A DNA stretch of 64,000 nt from Desulfovibrio sp. GTDB lineage: Bacteria > Desulfobacterota > Desulfovibrionia > Desulfovibrionales > Desulfovibrionaceae. The stretch is taken from NCBI GenBank assembly GCA_022839785.1, contig JALHJW010000004.1, positions 295,549 to 359,548 on the forward strand. Direction: 5' to 3'. Positions within the stretch are counted from its first letter, which is position 1, and every line of letters starts with the position of its first letter. The notes below the pieces were generated by a model. That model worked only from the letters and a program-made list of their open reading frames with translations, was not told the DNA's origin and made no database searches. This document shows positions 51,873-60,324 of this stretch, piece by piece. The translations under genes were made by a program, and so were the position numbers.

Positions 51873-52766
51873 ATGACCTCCTTCGCCCCCGCCGTCCTCT
51901 TCGCGCCCTGCAAGGTCAATCTCGTGCTGCGCATCACGGGCCTGCGCCCGGATGGACGGCACGATCTCGAAACGCTCTTCTACCCCCTTCCCGATCCCCA
52001 CGACGTGATCCGCGTGCAGCCCGCTCCCGCGGGCGCGGGGCTGCGCCTCTCGTGTCCCGGCGTGGACTGCCCGCCGGAGAGGAACCTGCTGTGGCGCGCC
52101 TGGGACGCCTTCGCCGCGGCCTCGGGACTGCGGCCGGACCTGGACGTGCAGGTGGAGAAGCGCATCCCCTCGGGCGCGGGGCTGGGCGGCGGCAGTTCGG
52201 ACGCCGCCGCGCTGCTCGCCTGGCTCAACGCCCAGGCGGGCGAAGCCGCGCTTCCGCCCGGACGGCTGGCCGAGGCGGCCCTTTCGCTGGGCGCGGACGT
52301 GCCATTCTTCCTGCTCTGCCGTCCGGCCCTGGCCCGCGGCGTGGGCGAGCTTCTGACCCCGGTGGACGTCGATCTCTCGGCCTTCTCCCTCCTGCTGCTC
52401 TGCCCGGACGCGCACGTGGACACGGCCTGGGCCTACCGCGCCTGGGACGAGCGCTGCCAGGGCGGACCGAGGCCCGGCAGCCTGCTCGGCGTCTTGACAG
52501 CCCCCGGCGAAGCGGATACAGGCTCTCTTTGCCCTTGGCCCCTCTGCCTGGAGAACGACTTTGAAAGCGCCGTCTTTCCTTCGTTTCCGGGGCTTCGGCG
52601 GCTCAAGGAGCAGGTGATGCGGCTCGGTGCGGCAGGGGCCGTGATGAGCGGAAGCGGCGCGAGCATCGTGGCCGCTTTTCGCGACTTGAACGAGGCCGAA
52701 CATGCCGCGGCTGTCCTGCGGAACGACGACGCAGGGGGCCTGAGAGCCTTTGTGCTCAGACCCTGA
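51873..52766 (+). CDS. ispE: 4-diphosphocytidyl-2-C-methyl-D-erythritol kinase
   Basis: The 297-residue protein is a GHMP kinase of the MEP isoprenoid pathway. It shows the N-terminal catalytic lysine in LFAPCKVNLVLRITGLRPDG, the ATP-binding glycine loop KRIPSGAGLGGGSSDAAALL, and the third GHMP motif GAAGAVMSGSGASIVAAF. The ATG at 51873 is chosen over a GTG two codons earlier. The gene is followed at 2 nt by tRNA-Gln and then prs; the ispE-tRNA-prs order is usual in Desulfovibrio-type genomes. It has a normal length (E. coli 283). Confidence 0.95.
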   Translation: MTSFAPAVLFAPCKVNLVLRITGLRPDGRHDLETLFYPLPDPHDVIRVQPAPAGAGLRLSCPGVDCPPERNLLWRAWDAFAAASGLRPDLDVQVEKRIPSGAGLGGGSSDAAALLAWLNAQAGEAALPPGRLAEAALSLGADVPFFLLCRPALARGVGELLTPVDVDLSAFSLLLLCPDAHVDTAWAYRAWDERCQGGPRPGSLLGVLTAPGEADTGSLCPWPLCLENDFESAVFPSFPGLRRLKEQVMRLGAAGAVMSGSGASIVAAFRDLNEAEHAAAVLRNDDAGGLRAFVLRP

Positions 52767-52768
52767 GT

Positions 52769-52844
52769 AGGGGAGTCGCCAAGTTGGCAAGGCAACGGGT
52801 TTTGGTCCCGTCATTCGAGGGTTCGAATCCTTCCTCCCCTGCCA
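52769..52844 (+). tRNA. tRNA-Gln (anticodon TTG)
   Basis: The 76-nt gene has acceptor AGGGGAG/CTCCCCT, D-arm with AGTTGGCAAGGC, anticodon stem ACGGG/CCCGT with loop TTTTGGT (anticodon TTG), T-arm GGGTTCGAATCC, and encoded CCA. It begins 2 nt after the ispE stop and ends 26 nt before prs, so it must be cut from a mixed mRNA-tRNA transcript. Confidence 0.96.
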
Positions 52845-52870
52845 TATTTCTACAAGAAGGTCCGGACGAA

Positions 52871-53821
52871 ATGGCGCTGCACGGTGATCTCAGGATACTT
52901 TCCGGTACGGCCAACCCCCAGTTGGCCGAGGCCATCTGCGACCATATGGGCTGCAAACTCACGCCCATCCTGGCCGAAACCTTCTCCGACGGCGAGATCC
53001 GCATCGAGATCGGCGCCAACGTGCGCGGCGCGGACGTCTTCGTGGTCCAGCCGACCTGCTCGCCGGTGAACTTCAACCTCATGCAGCTCGGCCTGATCCT
53101 GGACGCGCTCAAGCGGGCCAGCGCCTCGCGCGTGACCGCGGTGGTGCCCTACTACGGCTACGCCCGCCAGGACCGCAAGGTGGTGCCCCGCGCCCCCATC
53201 TCCGGCAAGCTGGTGGCCGATTTCCTGTCCGTGGCCGGCATGCACCGCCTGCTGACCATCGACCTGCACGCCGGGCAGATCCAGGGCTTCTTCGACCTGC
53301 CCGTGGACAACCTCTTCGCCGCTCCGGCCCTGCTCGCCTACATCAAGGAGGCGTACAAGGGGCAGGAGATCGTGGTGGTTTCTCCCGACGCGGGCGGCGT
53401 GGAGCGCGCCCGCGCCTACGGCAAGCGCCTCGGCGCCAGCCTGGCGATCATCGACAAGCGCCGCGACGAGCCGAACAAGGCCAAGGCCATGAACCTCATC
53501 GGCAACGTCAAGGACAAGGTGGCCATCGTGCTCGACGACATGATCGACACCGCGGGCACCATCAGCGAGGCCGCGGCCGTGCTCGTGGAGCACGGCGCGA
53601 GCAAGTGCGTGGCCTGCGCCACCCACGCCGTGCTCTCCGGACCGGCCATCGAGCGGCTGGAGAACTCGCACTACGCCGAGGTCGTGGTCACGGACACCGT
53701 GCCCCTCGGCCCCAAGGCCAAGGAATGCAGCAAGATCAAGGTGATGTCCGTGGCCGGGCTGCTGGCCAAGGCCATCCACAACATCCATACCGAATCCTCG
53801 GTGAGCGTCCTGTTCGTCTAG
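52871..53821 (+). CDS. prs: ribose-phosphate pyrophosphokinase
   Basis: The 316-residue protein makes PRPP from ribose 5-phosphate and ATP for nucleotide, His and Trp synthesis. Visible motifs: AETFSDGEIRIEIG near 36, YARQDRKVVPRAPISGKLVA with the ATP-site residues, IDLHAGQIQGFFDLPVDNL with the Mg2+ His, and the PRPP loop IVLDDMIDTAGTISEAA. Length matches other class I enzymes (E. coli 315). The ATG at 52871 follows the tRNA; ATG starts further upstream run through the tRNA. RBS AAGAAGG. Co-transcribed with ispE, tRNA-Gln and rplY. Confidence 0.97.
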   Translation: MALHGDLRILSGTANPQLAEAICDHMGCKLTPILAETFSDGEIRIEIGANVRGADVFVVQPTCSPVNFNLMQLGLILDALKRASASRVTAVVPYYGYARQDRKVVPRAPISGKLVADFLSVAGMHRLLTIDLHAGQIQGFFDLPVDNLFAAPALLAYIKEAYKGQEIVVVSPDAGGVERARAYGKRLGASLAIIDKRRDEPNKAKAMNLIGNVKDKVAIVLDDMIDTAGTISEAAAVLVEHGASKCVACATHAVLSGPAIERLENSHYAEVVVTDTVPLGPKAKECSKIKVMSVAGLLAKAIHNIHTESSVSVLFV

Positions 53822-53858
53822 CCACGACGCCCGCCACGAGACCGAAAGGAGTCCAGCA

Positions 53859-54464
53859 ATGTCCCAGCAAGTCGAACTGACCGCAACCCCCCGCAGCATC
53901 ACCGGCACCGGTCCCGTCAAGGCCATCCGCGGCGAGGGCCTGGTCCCCGGCGTGTACTACAACGGCCAGGGCGAGAACATCCTGGTGCAGATCCCGGAGC
54001 TGGCCCTGTCCAAAGCCTACGAGAAGGTCGGCCTGTCCCACGTCCTGACGCTGAAGATCGATCAGGACGGCAAGGTGATCGAGAAGCCCAGCCTGATCCG
54101 CGAGCTGAAGCGCCATCCCTTCAAGCGCCAGATCCTGCACGTCGACTTCCTGGGCATCGACCTGACCAAGAAGATCCGCGTGGACATCCCGGTGCGCATC
54201 ACCGGCAAGTGCAAGGGCGTGGTCCTGGGCGGCGTGCTGAACGTCTTCCGCGAGCACCTGACCATCGAGTGTCTGCCCCTGGCCGTGCCCGACGCCATCG
54301 TCATCGACGTCACCGAGATGGAGATCGGCCAGAACCTGCAGGTGGCCGACGTGAAGGCCCCCGAGGGCGTCTCCGTGGTATACGACGAGAACTTCTCCGT
54401 GGTCGGCGTGGCCACGCCCGAGGCCGAGGCCGAGGCCGAGGCCGCCGAAGGCGCCCAGGCCTAG
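53859..54464 (+). CDS. rplY: 50S ribosomal protein L25 / Ctc-type long form
   Basis: The 201-residue protein is the long (Ctc/TL5) form of L25: the 5S-rRNA-binding domain (about 1-92, starting MSQQVELTATPRSITGTGPV) and the beta-rich C-terminal domain (about 93-180), followed by an Ala-Glu tail. Residues VPGVYYNGQGENILVQI and LKRHPFKRQILHVDFLGID are typical. It binds 5S rRNA in the large subunit. It follows prs by 37 nt with AAAGGAG. A perfect terminator comes after its stop. Confidence 0.96.
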   Translation: MSQQVELTATPRSITGTGPVKAIRGEGLVPGVYYNGQGENILVQIPELALSKAYEKVGLSHVLTLKIDQDGKVIEKPSLIRELKRHPFKRQILHVDFLGIDLTKKIRVDIPVRITGKCKGVVLGGVLNVFREHLTIECLPLAVPDAIVIDVTEMEIGQNLQVADVKAPEGVSVVYDENFSVVGVATPEAEAEAEAAEGAQA

Positions 54465-54485
54465 GACCCGGACGTCCGAGAACCG

Positions 54486-54522
54486 GCGGGCTCCAAGGTC
54501 GTCTTGGAGCCCGCTTTTCTTT
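54486..54522 (+). terminator. intrinsic terminator between rplY and pth
   Basis: A perfect 12-bp stem (54486-54497 with 54503-54514) with a GTCGT loop is followed by TTTTCTTT. It ends just 15 nt before the pth start codon, so pth would be transcribed only by read-through or a start inside this element. Confidence 0.9.
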
Positions 54523-54536
54523 GCAGGACCGGCGTG

Positions 54537-55178
54537 ATGGACTACAGAGGGCTGATCGTGGGCCTGGGCAATCCCGGCCCCACGTACGAACGGACCCGCC
54601 ACAACGCGGGCTTTCTGCTCGTGGACGCCGTGCTGGCCGAAATAGCCGCCAAGCCCTACCGCCGCGCGACCAGGCTGCCCTCCCCGTCCGACTTCGAGCT
54701 GTGGAGCGTCTCCCTGCCTCGGGTCAAGGGAGACTTCCTGCTCGCCAAGCCCATGACCTTCATGAACCTCTCGGGCCGCGCCGTGGTCCGCATCTGCATG
54801 GAGAACGGCGTCAGGCCCGAATCCGTGCTCGTGGCCCACGACGAGATGGACCTGCCCTTCGGCCGCCTCAAGGCCAAGCTCGGAGGCGGCGACGCGGGAC
54901 ACAACGGCCTCAAGTCCATCGCCGCGGAGTTGGGCACGGAGCGATTCCTGCGTCTGCGCATCGGCATCGGACGCCCGCCCGAGGGAACGGCCGTCACGGA
55001 CTACGTGCTCTCGCCCTTCTCCCCCGCGGAGGAGACAGGGCTGCCTCTGGTGCTGGCCGCGGCGCGCGACTCGCTGCCGCTTTTCTTCGGCAAGGGACTG
55101 GCCGCGGCGCAGCAGTTCCTGCACGTTTTCGACCTCGGCCCCGAGCCCCGGACGCCCGCTCCCGAATCGGACACGTGA
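54537..55178 (+). CDS. pth: peptidyl-tRNA hydrolase
   Basis: The 213-residue protein starts MDYRGLIVGLGNPGPTYERT; the Asn of GLGNPG and His of RTRHNAGFLLVDAVL are the catalytic-site residues, and the third is the Asp of VLVAHDEMDLPFGRLKAK. KLGGGDAGHNGLKSI is the substrate-binding loop. It releases amino acids from drop-off peptidyl-tRNA. The ATG at 54537 is preferred; a GTG one codon before and an ATG at 54504 (inside the terminator) are alternatives. Length is normal. It pairs functionally with L25 upstream. Confidence 0.96.
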   Translation: MDYRGLIVGLGNPGPTYERTRHNAGFLLVDAVLAEIAAKPYRRATRLPSPSDFELWSVSLPRVKGDFLLAKPMTFMNLSGRAVVRICMENGVRPESVLVAHDEMDLPFGRLKAKLGGGDAGHNGLKSIAAELGTERFLRLRIGIGRPPEGTAVTDYVLSPFSPAEETGLPLVLAAARDSLPLFFGKGLAAAQQFLHVFDLGPEPRTPAPESDT

Positions 55179-55254
55179 CCATCCGCATTGGACTTAATCG
55201 GCGGAATAGCGTATCACATCGTTGGTCCGGTGTCTGGACTGCGGAGGAGAATCC

Positions 55255-55767
55255 TTGTTCCAAATCAATGAACTGGTGGTCTACCCGGCACAGGGCGTCG
55301 GCCGGGTCGAGCGGATCGAAGCGCAGGAGATCCGCGGCGCCAAGACCGAGTTCTACATCGTCCGCATCCTGGCCAACAACGTCACGCTCATGGTGCCCGT
55401 GGCCAACGCCGTGGCCGTGGGTCTGCGCAGCGTCTGCAGCGCGACCGAGGCCGAGGCGGTCATGGCCGTGCTGCGCGACCGCTCCGACTTCACCGGCTAC
55501 ACGGGCCAGAACTGGAACCGCCGCTACCGCGAGTACTCCGAGAAGCTCAAGAGCGGCAATCTCACCGACGTGGCCTACGTGCTCAAGGAACTGCTGCTCA
55601 TCGGCCGAGACAAGGAGTTGTCCTTCGGCGAACGCAGGCTGCTGGAGCAGGCCATGAGCCTGATCACCCTGGAGCTGGCCTTCGCCCTGGACAAGGACCA
55701 GGAGGAGATCAGGGTCGCCATCCAGGAAATGTTCGCCGACATCCTGGGCGAGGACGGGAAAGTGTAG
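55255..55767 (+). CDS. carD: CarD-family transcription regulator
   Basis: The 170-residue protein starts from TTG with FQINELVVYPAQGVGRVERI, the RNA-polymerase-binding Tudor-like domain of CarD/Mfd. The C-terminal helical DNA-binding part (about 75-165) includes NWNRRYREYSEKLKSGNLTD and ELAFALDKDQEEI. CarD-like proteins stabilise open promoter complexes, notably at rRNA genes. The TTG start is chosen because GGAGGAG lies 5-6 nt upstream and the domain begins at once; an ATG 33 nt earlier would add a Cys-rich leader with no ribosome site. It lies 76 nt after pth. Confidence 0.9.
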   Translation: MFQINELVVYPAQGVGRVERIEAQEIRGAKTEFYIVRILANNVTLMVPVANAVAVGLRSVCSATEAEAVMAVLRDRSDFTGYTGQNWNRRYREYSEKLKSGNLTDVAYVLKELLLIGRDKELSFGERRLLEQAMSLITLELAFALDKDQEEIRVAIQEMFADILGEDGKV

Positions 55768-56107
55768 CGCAGGGCTTGCCAAGCGCCGCGGTTTCCGCTA
55801 GCTTTTTTCCGCTGATCCCCGAAACCACACCAGCATCCGGTTTCACCCGTTGACGTTTCACTGCTGTTTGCCGCTGTCTCATCTGTTGCCTTCGTGCTGT
55901 TCGGCGAGTCGTCCGGCAGCCTGTCGACGGGCCTTCCGATGCCGCGTGTGCTGAAAAAGCCGGACCTGTTGTTGCCGTTTCACAGAGTCGATGCACAGCT
56001 TCCGCCGCGTCCCCACGCCGGAACGACAACCACCATAACGGGCTAACCACTCGAAAACCGCTTCGCGGCCCACGGACAACGTCCCGCCCGGCCGGAGAAC
56101 CCATCCC
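55768..56107 (+). other. 340-nt carD-rho intergenic region / rho leader
   Basis: No gene was found here. The first 45 nt hold a small stem (GCGG-TTT-CCGC near 55787) followed by TAGCTTTTTT, a candidate weak carD terminator. The remainder is C/T-rich with few structured pairs, as Rho-loading (rut) leaders are; rho is autoregulated in other bacteria. This is suggestive only. Confidence 0.4.
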
Positions 56108-57454
56108 ATGACACGTCCCTCCCGCGGCCGCAAAAAGACCGCCCCAGAAGCCGTTCCGACCGAAGAACATCTTCCCGTTGCCGAGACCACATCCAGAGGA
56201 TCGCCGATGAATCTATCCGAGCTGAAGCTCAAGAGCATGACAGAACTCATGGAGCTGGCCTCCGAGTTCAAGATCGAAAACCCGAGCAACATGCGCAAGC
56301 AGGAGCTGATCTTCGCCCTGCTGCAGGCCTGCGCCTCCCAGAACGGGGCCATCTACGGCGAGGGTGTTCTGGAGATCCTGCCCGACGGCTTCGGCTTCCT
56401 GCGCTCGCCCATGTACAGCTACATGCCGGGCCCGGACGACATCTACGTCTCGCCTTCCCAGATCCGCCGCTTCGGCCTGCGCACCGGCGACGTGGTCTCC
56501 GGCCAGATCAGGCCGCCCAAGGAAGGCGAGCGCTATTTCGCCCTGCTGCGCGTGGACCACATCTGCTTCGCTCCGCCCGAGGCCACCAAGACCGTGGTCC
56601 TCTTCGACAACCTGACGCCGATCTACCCGGACGAACGCTTCGTGATGGAAAACGGGGAGAAGAACTACTCCTCCCGCGTCATCGATCTGCTCGCGCCCAT
56701 CGGCAAGGGCCAGCGCGGCATCATCGTGGCCCCGCCGCGCACCGGCAAGACCATGCTCCTGCAGACCATCGCCAACTCGCTCAACGCCAACAACCCGGAC
56801 GTCTACCTCATCGTCCTGCTCATCGACGAGCGGCCCGAGGAAGTCACGGACATGGAGCGCTCGGTGCGCGCCGAGGTGGTCAGCTCCACCTTCGACGAGC
56901 CGCCCCAGCGCCACGTGCAGGTGGCCGAGATGGTGCTCGAAAAGGCCAAGCGCCTGGTGGAACGCAAGCGCGACGTGGTCATCCTGCTCGACTCCATCAC
57001 CCGCCTGGGCCGCGCCTACAACGCCGTGACCCCGTCCTCGGGCCGCGTGCTCTCCGGCGGTCTGGACGCCAACGCCCTGCAGCGCCCCAAGCGCTTCTTC
57101 GGCGCGGCGCGCAACATCGAGGAGGGTGGCAGCCTGACCATCATCGCCACCGCCCTCATCGACACCGGCTCGCGCATGGACGAGGTCATCTTCGAGGAGT
57201 TCAAGGGCACCGGCAACATGGAAATCTACCTCGACCGCCATCTGGCCGAGAAGCGCATCTACCCCGCCATCGACATGAACCGCTCCGGCACCCGCAAGGA
57301 AGAACTGCTGCTCTCCGACGAGGTCCTCAACCGCGTCTGGATTCTGCGCAAGGTGCTGGCGCCCATGAACTCCATCGACTCCATGGAGTTCCTGCTGGAC
57401 AAGATGCGCGGCACCAAGGCCAACGCCGAGTTCCTGAACATCATGAACCGCTAG
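56108..57454 (+). CDS. rho: transcription termination factor Rho
   Basis: The 448-residue protein is a hexameric RNA helicase. After a 33-residue N-terminal extension (MTRPSRGRKKTAPEAVPTEE) comes the usual MNLSELKLKSMTELMELASE start, the CSD RNA-binding region with ILPDGFGFLRSPMYSYMPGP, Walker A IIVAPPRTGKTMLLQTIAN, and the Walker B/arginine-finger region VVILLDSITRLGRAYNAV. MNRSGTRKEELLL is the conserved end of the R-loop. The extension may be real (GGAG precedes) or the start may be 56207 (AGAGGA precedes); both fit. Long leader upstream. Confidence 0.97.
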   Translation: MTRPSRGRKKTAPEAVPTEEHLPVAETTSRGSPMNLSELKLKSMTELMELASEFKIENPSNMRKQELIFALLQACASQNGAIYGEGVLEILPDGFGFLRSPMYSYMPGPDDIYVSPSQIRRFGLRTGDVVSGQIRPPKEGERYFALLRVDHICFAPPEATKTVVLFDNLTPIYPDERFVMENGEKNYSSRVIDLLAPIGKGQRGIIVAPPRTGKTMLLQTIANSLNANNPDVYLIVLLIDERPEEVTDMERSVRAEVVSSTFDEPPQRHVQVAEMVLEKAKRLVERKRDVVILLDSITRLGRAYNAVTPSSGRVLSGGLDANALQRPKRFFGAARNIEEGGSLTIIATALIDTGSRMDEVIFEEFKGTGNMEIYLDRHLAEKRIYPAIDMNRSGTRKEELLLSDEVLNRVWILRKVLAPMNSIDSMEFLLDKMRGTKANAEFLNIMNR

Positions 57455-57490
57455 CCGCGGCGTCGGCAAAGGCGCGCATAGCGCACGTAC

Positions 57491-57518
57491 GGGGGGCTGC
57501 GGCCCCCCTTTACGTTTG
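57491..57518 (+). terminator. rho gene terminator
   Basis: GGGGGGC (57491-57497) pairs with GCCCCCC (57502-57508) around TGCG, extended outward by ACGTA/TACGT with mismatches, and followed by TTTACGTTT. It lies 37 nt after the rho stop. Confidence 0.75.
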
Positions 57519-57571
57519 CCGCCCCGGGCATTACATACGGCTATCTCCGGAAGGACGCCAACCACCGAACC

Positions 57572-58996
57572 ATGCAGCCGACGCGCACCGCCAACATCCT
57601 TCTCGCGGCCATCCTCCTGGCCGCCCTGGCCGCGCCCATGGGGGTTCTGCTCTCCTCCACGGCGCACGGCTCCCTGTTCGAGTTCACCATCAAGGACGAG
57701 CGCGAACTGGGCCGCAAGTTCAATACCGCGGTGCGCGCCAGCCTGCCCATCATCGAAGACCCCGAGATCAAGGAGTACGCCCAGGACCTGGGCAGGCGCA
57801 TCATCGCCGTGATGCCGCCGCAGCCCTGGGACATCGAGGTCAACGTGGTCCGGAGCAACATGCTCAACGCCTTCGCCGGTCCGGCGGGCTACGTCTTCCT
57901 CTTCTCCGGCCTGATCCTCGAATTCGAGCACGAATCCGATCTGGCGGGCGTGCTGGCGCACGAACTGGCGCACGTCTCGCAGCGCCACCTGGCCGACCGC
58001 ATTCAGAAGTCCCAGATCGTGGCGCCCGCGGCCATGATCGGCATGCTCGCGGGCGCATTCCTGGGGGGCGGCCAAAGCACCAAAGCGGCCCTGGCCATCG
58101 GCTCCCAGGCGCTGGGCACCAGCGCCATGCTCAGCTTCACCCGCGAGAACGAACGCGACGCCGACCAGATCGGCATGGGCTATCTGATCAAGGCCGGGTT
58201 CAACCCCTGGGGCCTGGTGCGCGGCTTCAAGGTCATGCGCAGAAAGCAGTGGATCATGGGGCGCGACATCCCCTCCTATCTCTCCACCCACCCCGGCTTG
58301 GACGAGCGCATCGACTACATCTCCTCCAGGGTGGAGCAGTTGCCCGAGGATGTCCGCAACCGCCCGGAGAACGACGAACGCTTCGAGCGGGTCAAGACCC
58401 TCATCCGCTCCCGCTTCACGGACGTGACCCTGGCCATGGGCTACTACAACCAGCTTGAGCCGGGCAAATGGACCTGCCTCGACTACATGGGCCACGGCAT
58501 CCTGCTCGAACGCATGAATCGCATGGCCGACGCCTCGCACGAGTTCGAGAAAGCGCTCTCCTGCGCGCCTTCCGACTCCCTGGTGGCGCGCGAGGCCGGA
58601 CGCTTCTACTTCCAGATGGGCTCCTTCGAGCGCTCCGCCGCGCTGCTGCAAAAAGCCGTGATGCTGAATCCCAGGGACCTCATGACCTACTTCTTCTACG
58701 CCCGGCTGCTGGGCGAGAAGAAGGACTACGCCCAGGCCATCGACTACATGGAGCGGGTGCGCAAGAAGGTCCCCGACGATCCCGAGATCCGCTACTACCT
58801 CGGCCGCTTCTACGGCGAATCCGGCGACGCCTTCCAGGGCCATCTGCAGCTCGCCTACGCCTCGCTCTTCAAGAACGAGCAGAAGCCGGCGGATTTCCAG
58901 CGCCGGCAGGCCGAGCGCTTCGCCGCCACGGAGGAGCAGAAGAAGGCCCTGGAGGAATTCGAGTCCGCCTACAACGAACGGGCCGAATTCTGGTGA
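57572..58996 (+). CDS. M48-family metalloprotease with TPR repeats (BepA/LoiP-type)
   Basis: The 474-residue protein has a signal peptide or anchor (about 8-33, ILLAAILLAALAAPMGVLLS), an M48 zinc protease domain with LAGVLAHELAHVSQRHLADR (HExxH) near 133 and the third ligand Glu in TRENERDADQIGMGYLIKAG, and a C-terminal TPR half (about 300-470, for example ASHEFEKALSCAPSDSLVAR, LMTYFFYARLLGEKKDYAQA). This is the architecture of BepA, which repairs or degrades misassembled outer-membrane proteins. Its TGA overlaps the next gene's GTG (58993-58996), opening a tightly coupled proteostasis operon. Confidence 0.92.
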   Translation: MQPTRTANILLAAILLAALAAPMGVLLSSTAHGSLFEFTIKDERELGRKFNTAVRASLPIIEDPEIKEYAQDLGRRIIAVMPPQPWDIEVNVVRSNMLNAFAGPAGYVFLFSGLILEFEHESDLAGVLAHELAHVSQRHLADRIQKSQIVAPAAMIGMLAGAFLGGGQSTKAALAIGSQALGTSAMLSFTRENERDADQIGMGYLIKAGFNPWGLVRGFKVMRRKQWIMGRDIPSYLSTHPGLDERIDYISSRVEQLPEDVRNRPENDERFERVKTLIRSRFTDVTLAMGYYNQLEPGKWTCLDYMGHGILLERMNRMADASHEFEKALSCAPSDSLVAREAGRFYFQMGSFERSAALLQKAVMLNPRDLMTYFFYARLLGEKKDYAQAIDYMERVRKKVPDDPEIRYYLGRFYGESGDAFQGHLQLAYASLFKNEQKPADFQRRQAERFAATEEQKKALEEFESAYNERAEFW

Positions 58997-60324
58997 TCCC
59001 CAAAGACGCCCGCGCGAACCGGACAGACGTGACCCGCCCCTCCCCCCGCCATACCCGCCACGTGCTCGTGCGCCACGCCTCGGGTCTGCGCGTGGCCGTG
59101 GCCCCCATGCCGCACGTGCGCTCGGCCGCCGTGGGCGTGTGGATCGCCGCGGGCTCCCGCCAGGAGACGGCGGGCCTCGAAGGCGCGGCGCATCTGTGGG
59201 AGCACATGGCCTTCAAGGGCACCGGCCGCCGCAGCGCCCTGGACATCGCCCGCTCCCTGGACCGCCTGGGCGGGCTCTCCAACGCCTTCACCGGTCGCGA
59301 AGACACCTGCTTCCACGCCCGGGTGGTGGCTTCGGGCCTGCCCGAGGCCTTCGACATCCTCTCCGACCTCGTGCTGCACCCGCTTCTCGATCCCGCGGAA
59401 CTGGCCCTGGAAAAGGGCGTGATCCAGCAGGAGATCGCGGCCGTGGACGAAACGCCCGAGGAGTCCGCCTTCGAGACCTTCTGGCAGTCCCTGTGGAGCG
59501 ACCCCGCCGTGGCCCATCCCATCCTCGGCACCGCCGACTCGGTGGGAAACCTGTCGCGCGAGGCGCTGCGGGGCTGGCGCGCCGCGCACTACACCGCGGA
59601 CCGCATCATCGTGGCCGCAGCCGGGGCCGTGGACCCGGACGCCTTTTGCGCCGCCGCGCAGCAGGCCTTTGCCGGGCTCGGCGGCAGCGCCCCGTCGCTC
59701 CCGCTCCCCTCGCCGCGCTTTCGGCCGTGCGGCCTGGCCGTGGAGCGGGACGTGGAGCAGAGCCACGTGCTCCTGGCCTATCCGGCGGCCTCCCTGGCCG
59801 ATCCCGGCCGCTACGCCTGGTCCTGCCTCTCGGCCCTGCTGGGCGGACAGATGTCCTCGCGCCTCTTCCAGGAGGTGCGCGAAAAGCGCGGCCTGGCCTA
59901 CTCCATATCCTCGCACCCGCAGGCCCTCACCGATTGCGGCATCCTCGAAATTTACGCCGCGGCCTCGCCCGAGCGCACGGGCGAGCTGCTGCGCGTCGTG
60001 CGCCGCGAAATCACGGCCGTGGCCGAGGGCGGCGTGACCGCCGAGGAGCTGGCCCACGCCAAGAAACACCTCACCGGCCTGCTCTTTTTGGGCGACGAGT
60101 CCACCGAGGAGCGCATGCTGCGCATGGCCCGCAACGTGGCCCTGCACGGCCGCCACGTGCCCGTGGAGGAGGCCGCGGCCATGATCGACGCCGTGACCCT
60201 CGACGAAGTGCGCGACGCGGCCGCCACCCTGGGCGACCCCGGCGGCGCTGCGCTGCTGGTGCTTGCACCCGAGGTCGATGCGGCCTGGGCCGGGACCTTC
60301 GACAAGGAGTTCGCCACGCCGTGA
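58993..60324 (+). CDS. M16-family metalloprotease (insulinase/processing-peptidase type)
   Basis: The 443-residue protein has the inverted zinc motif EGAAHLWEHMAFKGTGRRSA (HxxEH) near residue 68 and the third ligand Glu about 75 residues on in LALEKGVIQQEIAAVDETPE. The second half carries EVREKRGLAYSISSHPQALT, the conserved R/Y pair for substrate. There is no signal peptide, so it is cytoplasmic, as in the short bacterial M16B peptidases. It starts with GTG overlapping the upstream M48 stop, and its own TGA overlaps the macrodomain gene's GTG, so the three are translationally coupled. Confidence 0.92.
   Translation: MIPKDARANRTDVTRPSPRHTRHVLVRHASGLRVAVAPMPHVRSAAVGVWIAAGSRQETAGLEGAAHLWEHMAFKGTGRRSALDIARSLDRLGGLSNAFTGREDTCFHARVVASGLPEAFDILSDLVLHPLLDPAELALEKGVIQQEIAAVDETPEESAFETFWQSLWSDPAVAHPILGTADSVGNLSREALRGWRAAHYTADRIIVAAAGAVDPDAFCAAAQQAFAGLGGSAPSLPLPSPRFRPCGLAVERDVEQSHVLLAYPAASLADPGRYAWSCLSALLGGQMSSRLFQEVREKRGLAYSISSHPQALTDCGILEIYAAASPERTGELLRVVRREITAVAEGGVTAEELAHAKKHLTGLLFLGDESTEERMLRMARNVALHGRHVPVEEAAAMIDAVTLDEVRDAAATLGDPGGAALLVLAPEVDAAWAGTFDKEFATP

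Noticed and set aside
54504..54536. Upstream ATG for pth giving 224 residues
   Set aside because: It begins inside the right arm of the rplY terminator and adds a leader unlike peptidyl-tRNA hydrolases, whose fold starts at the GLGNPG strand.
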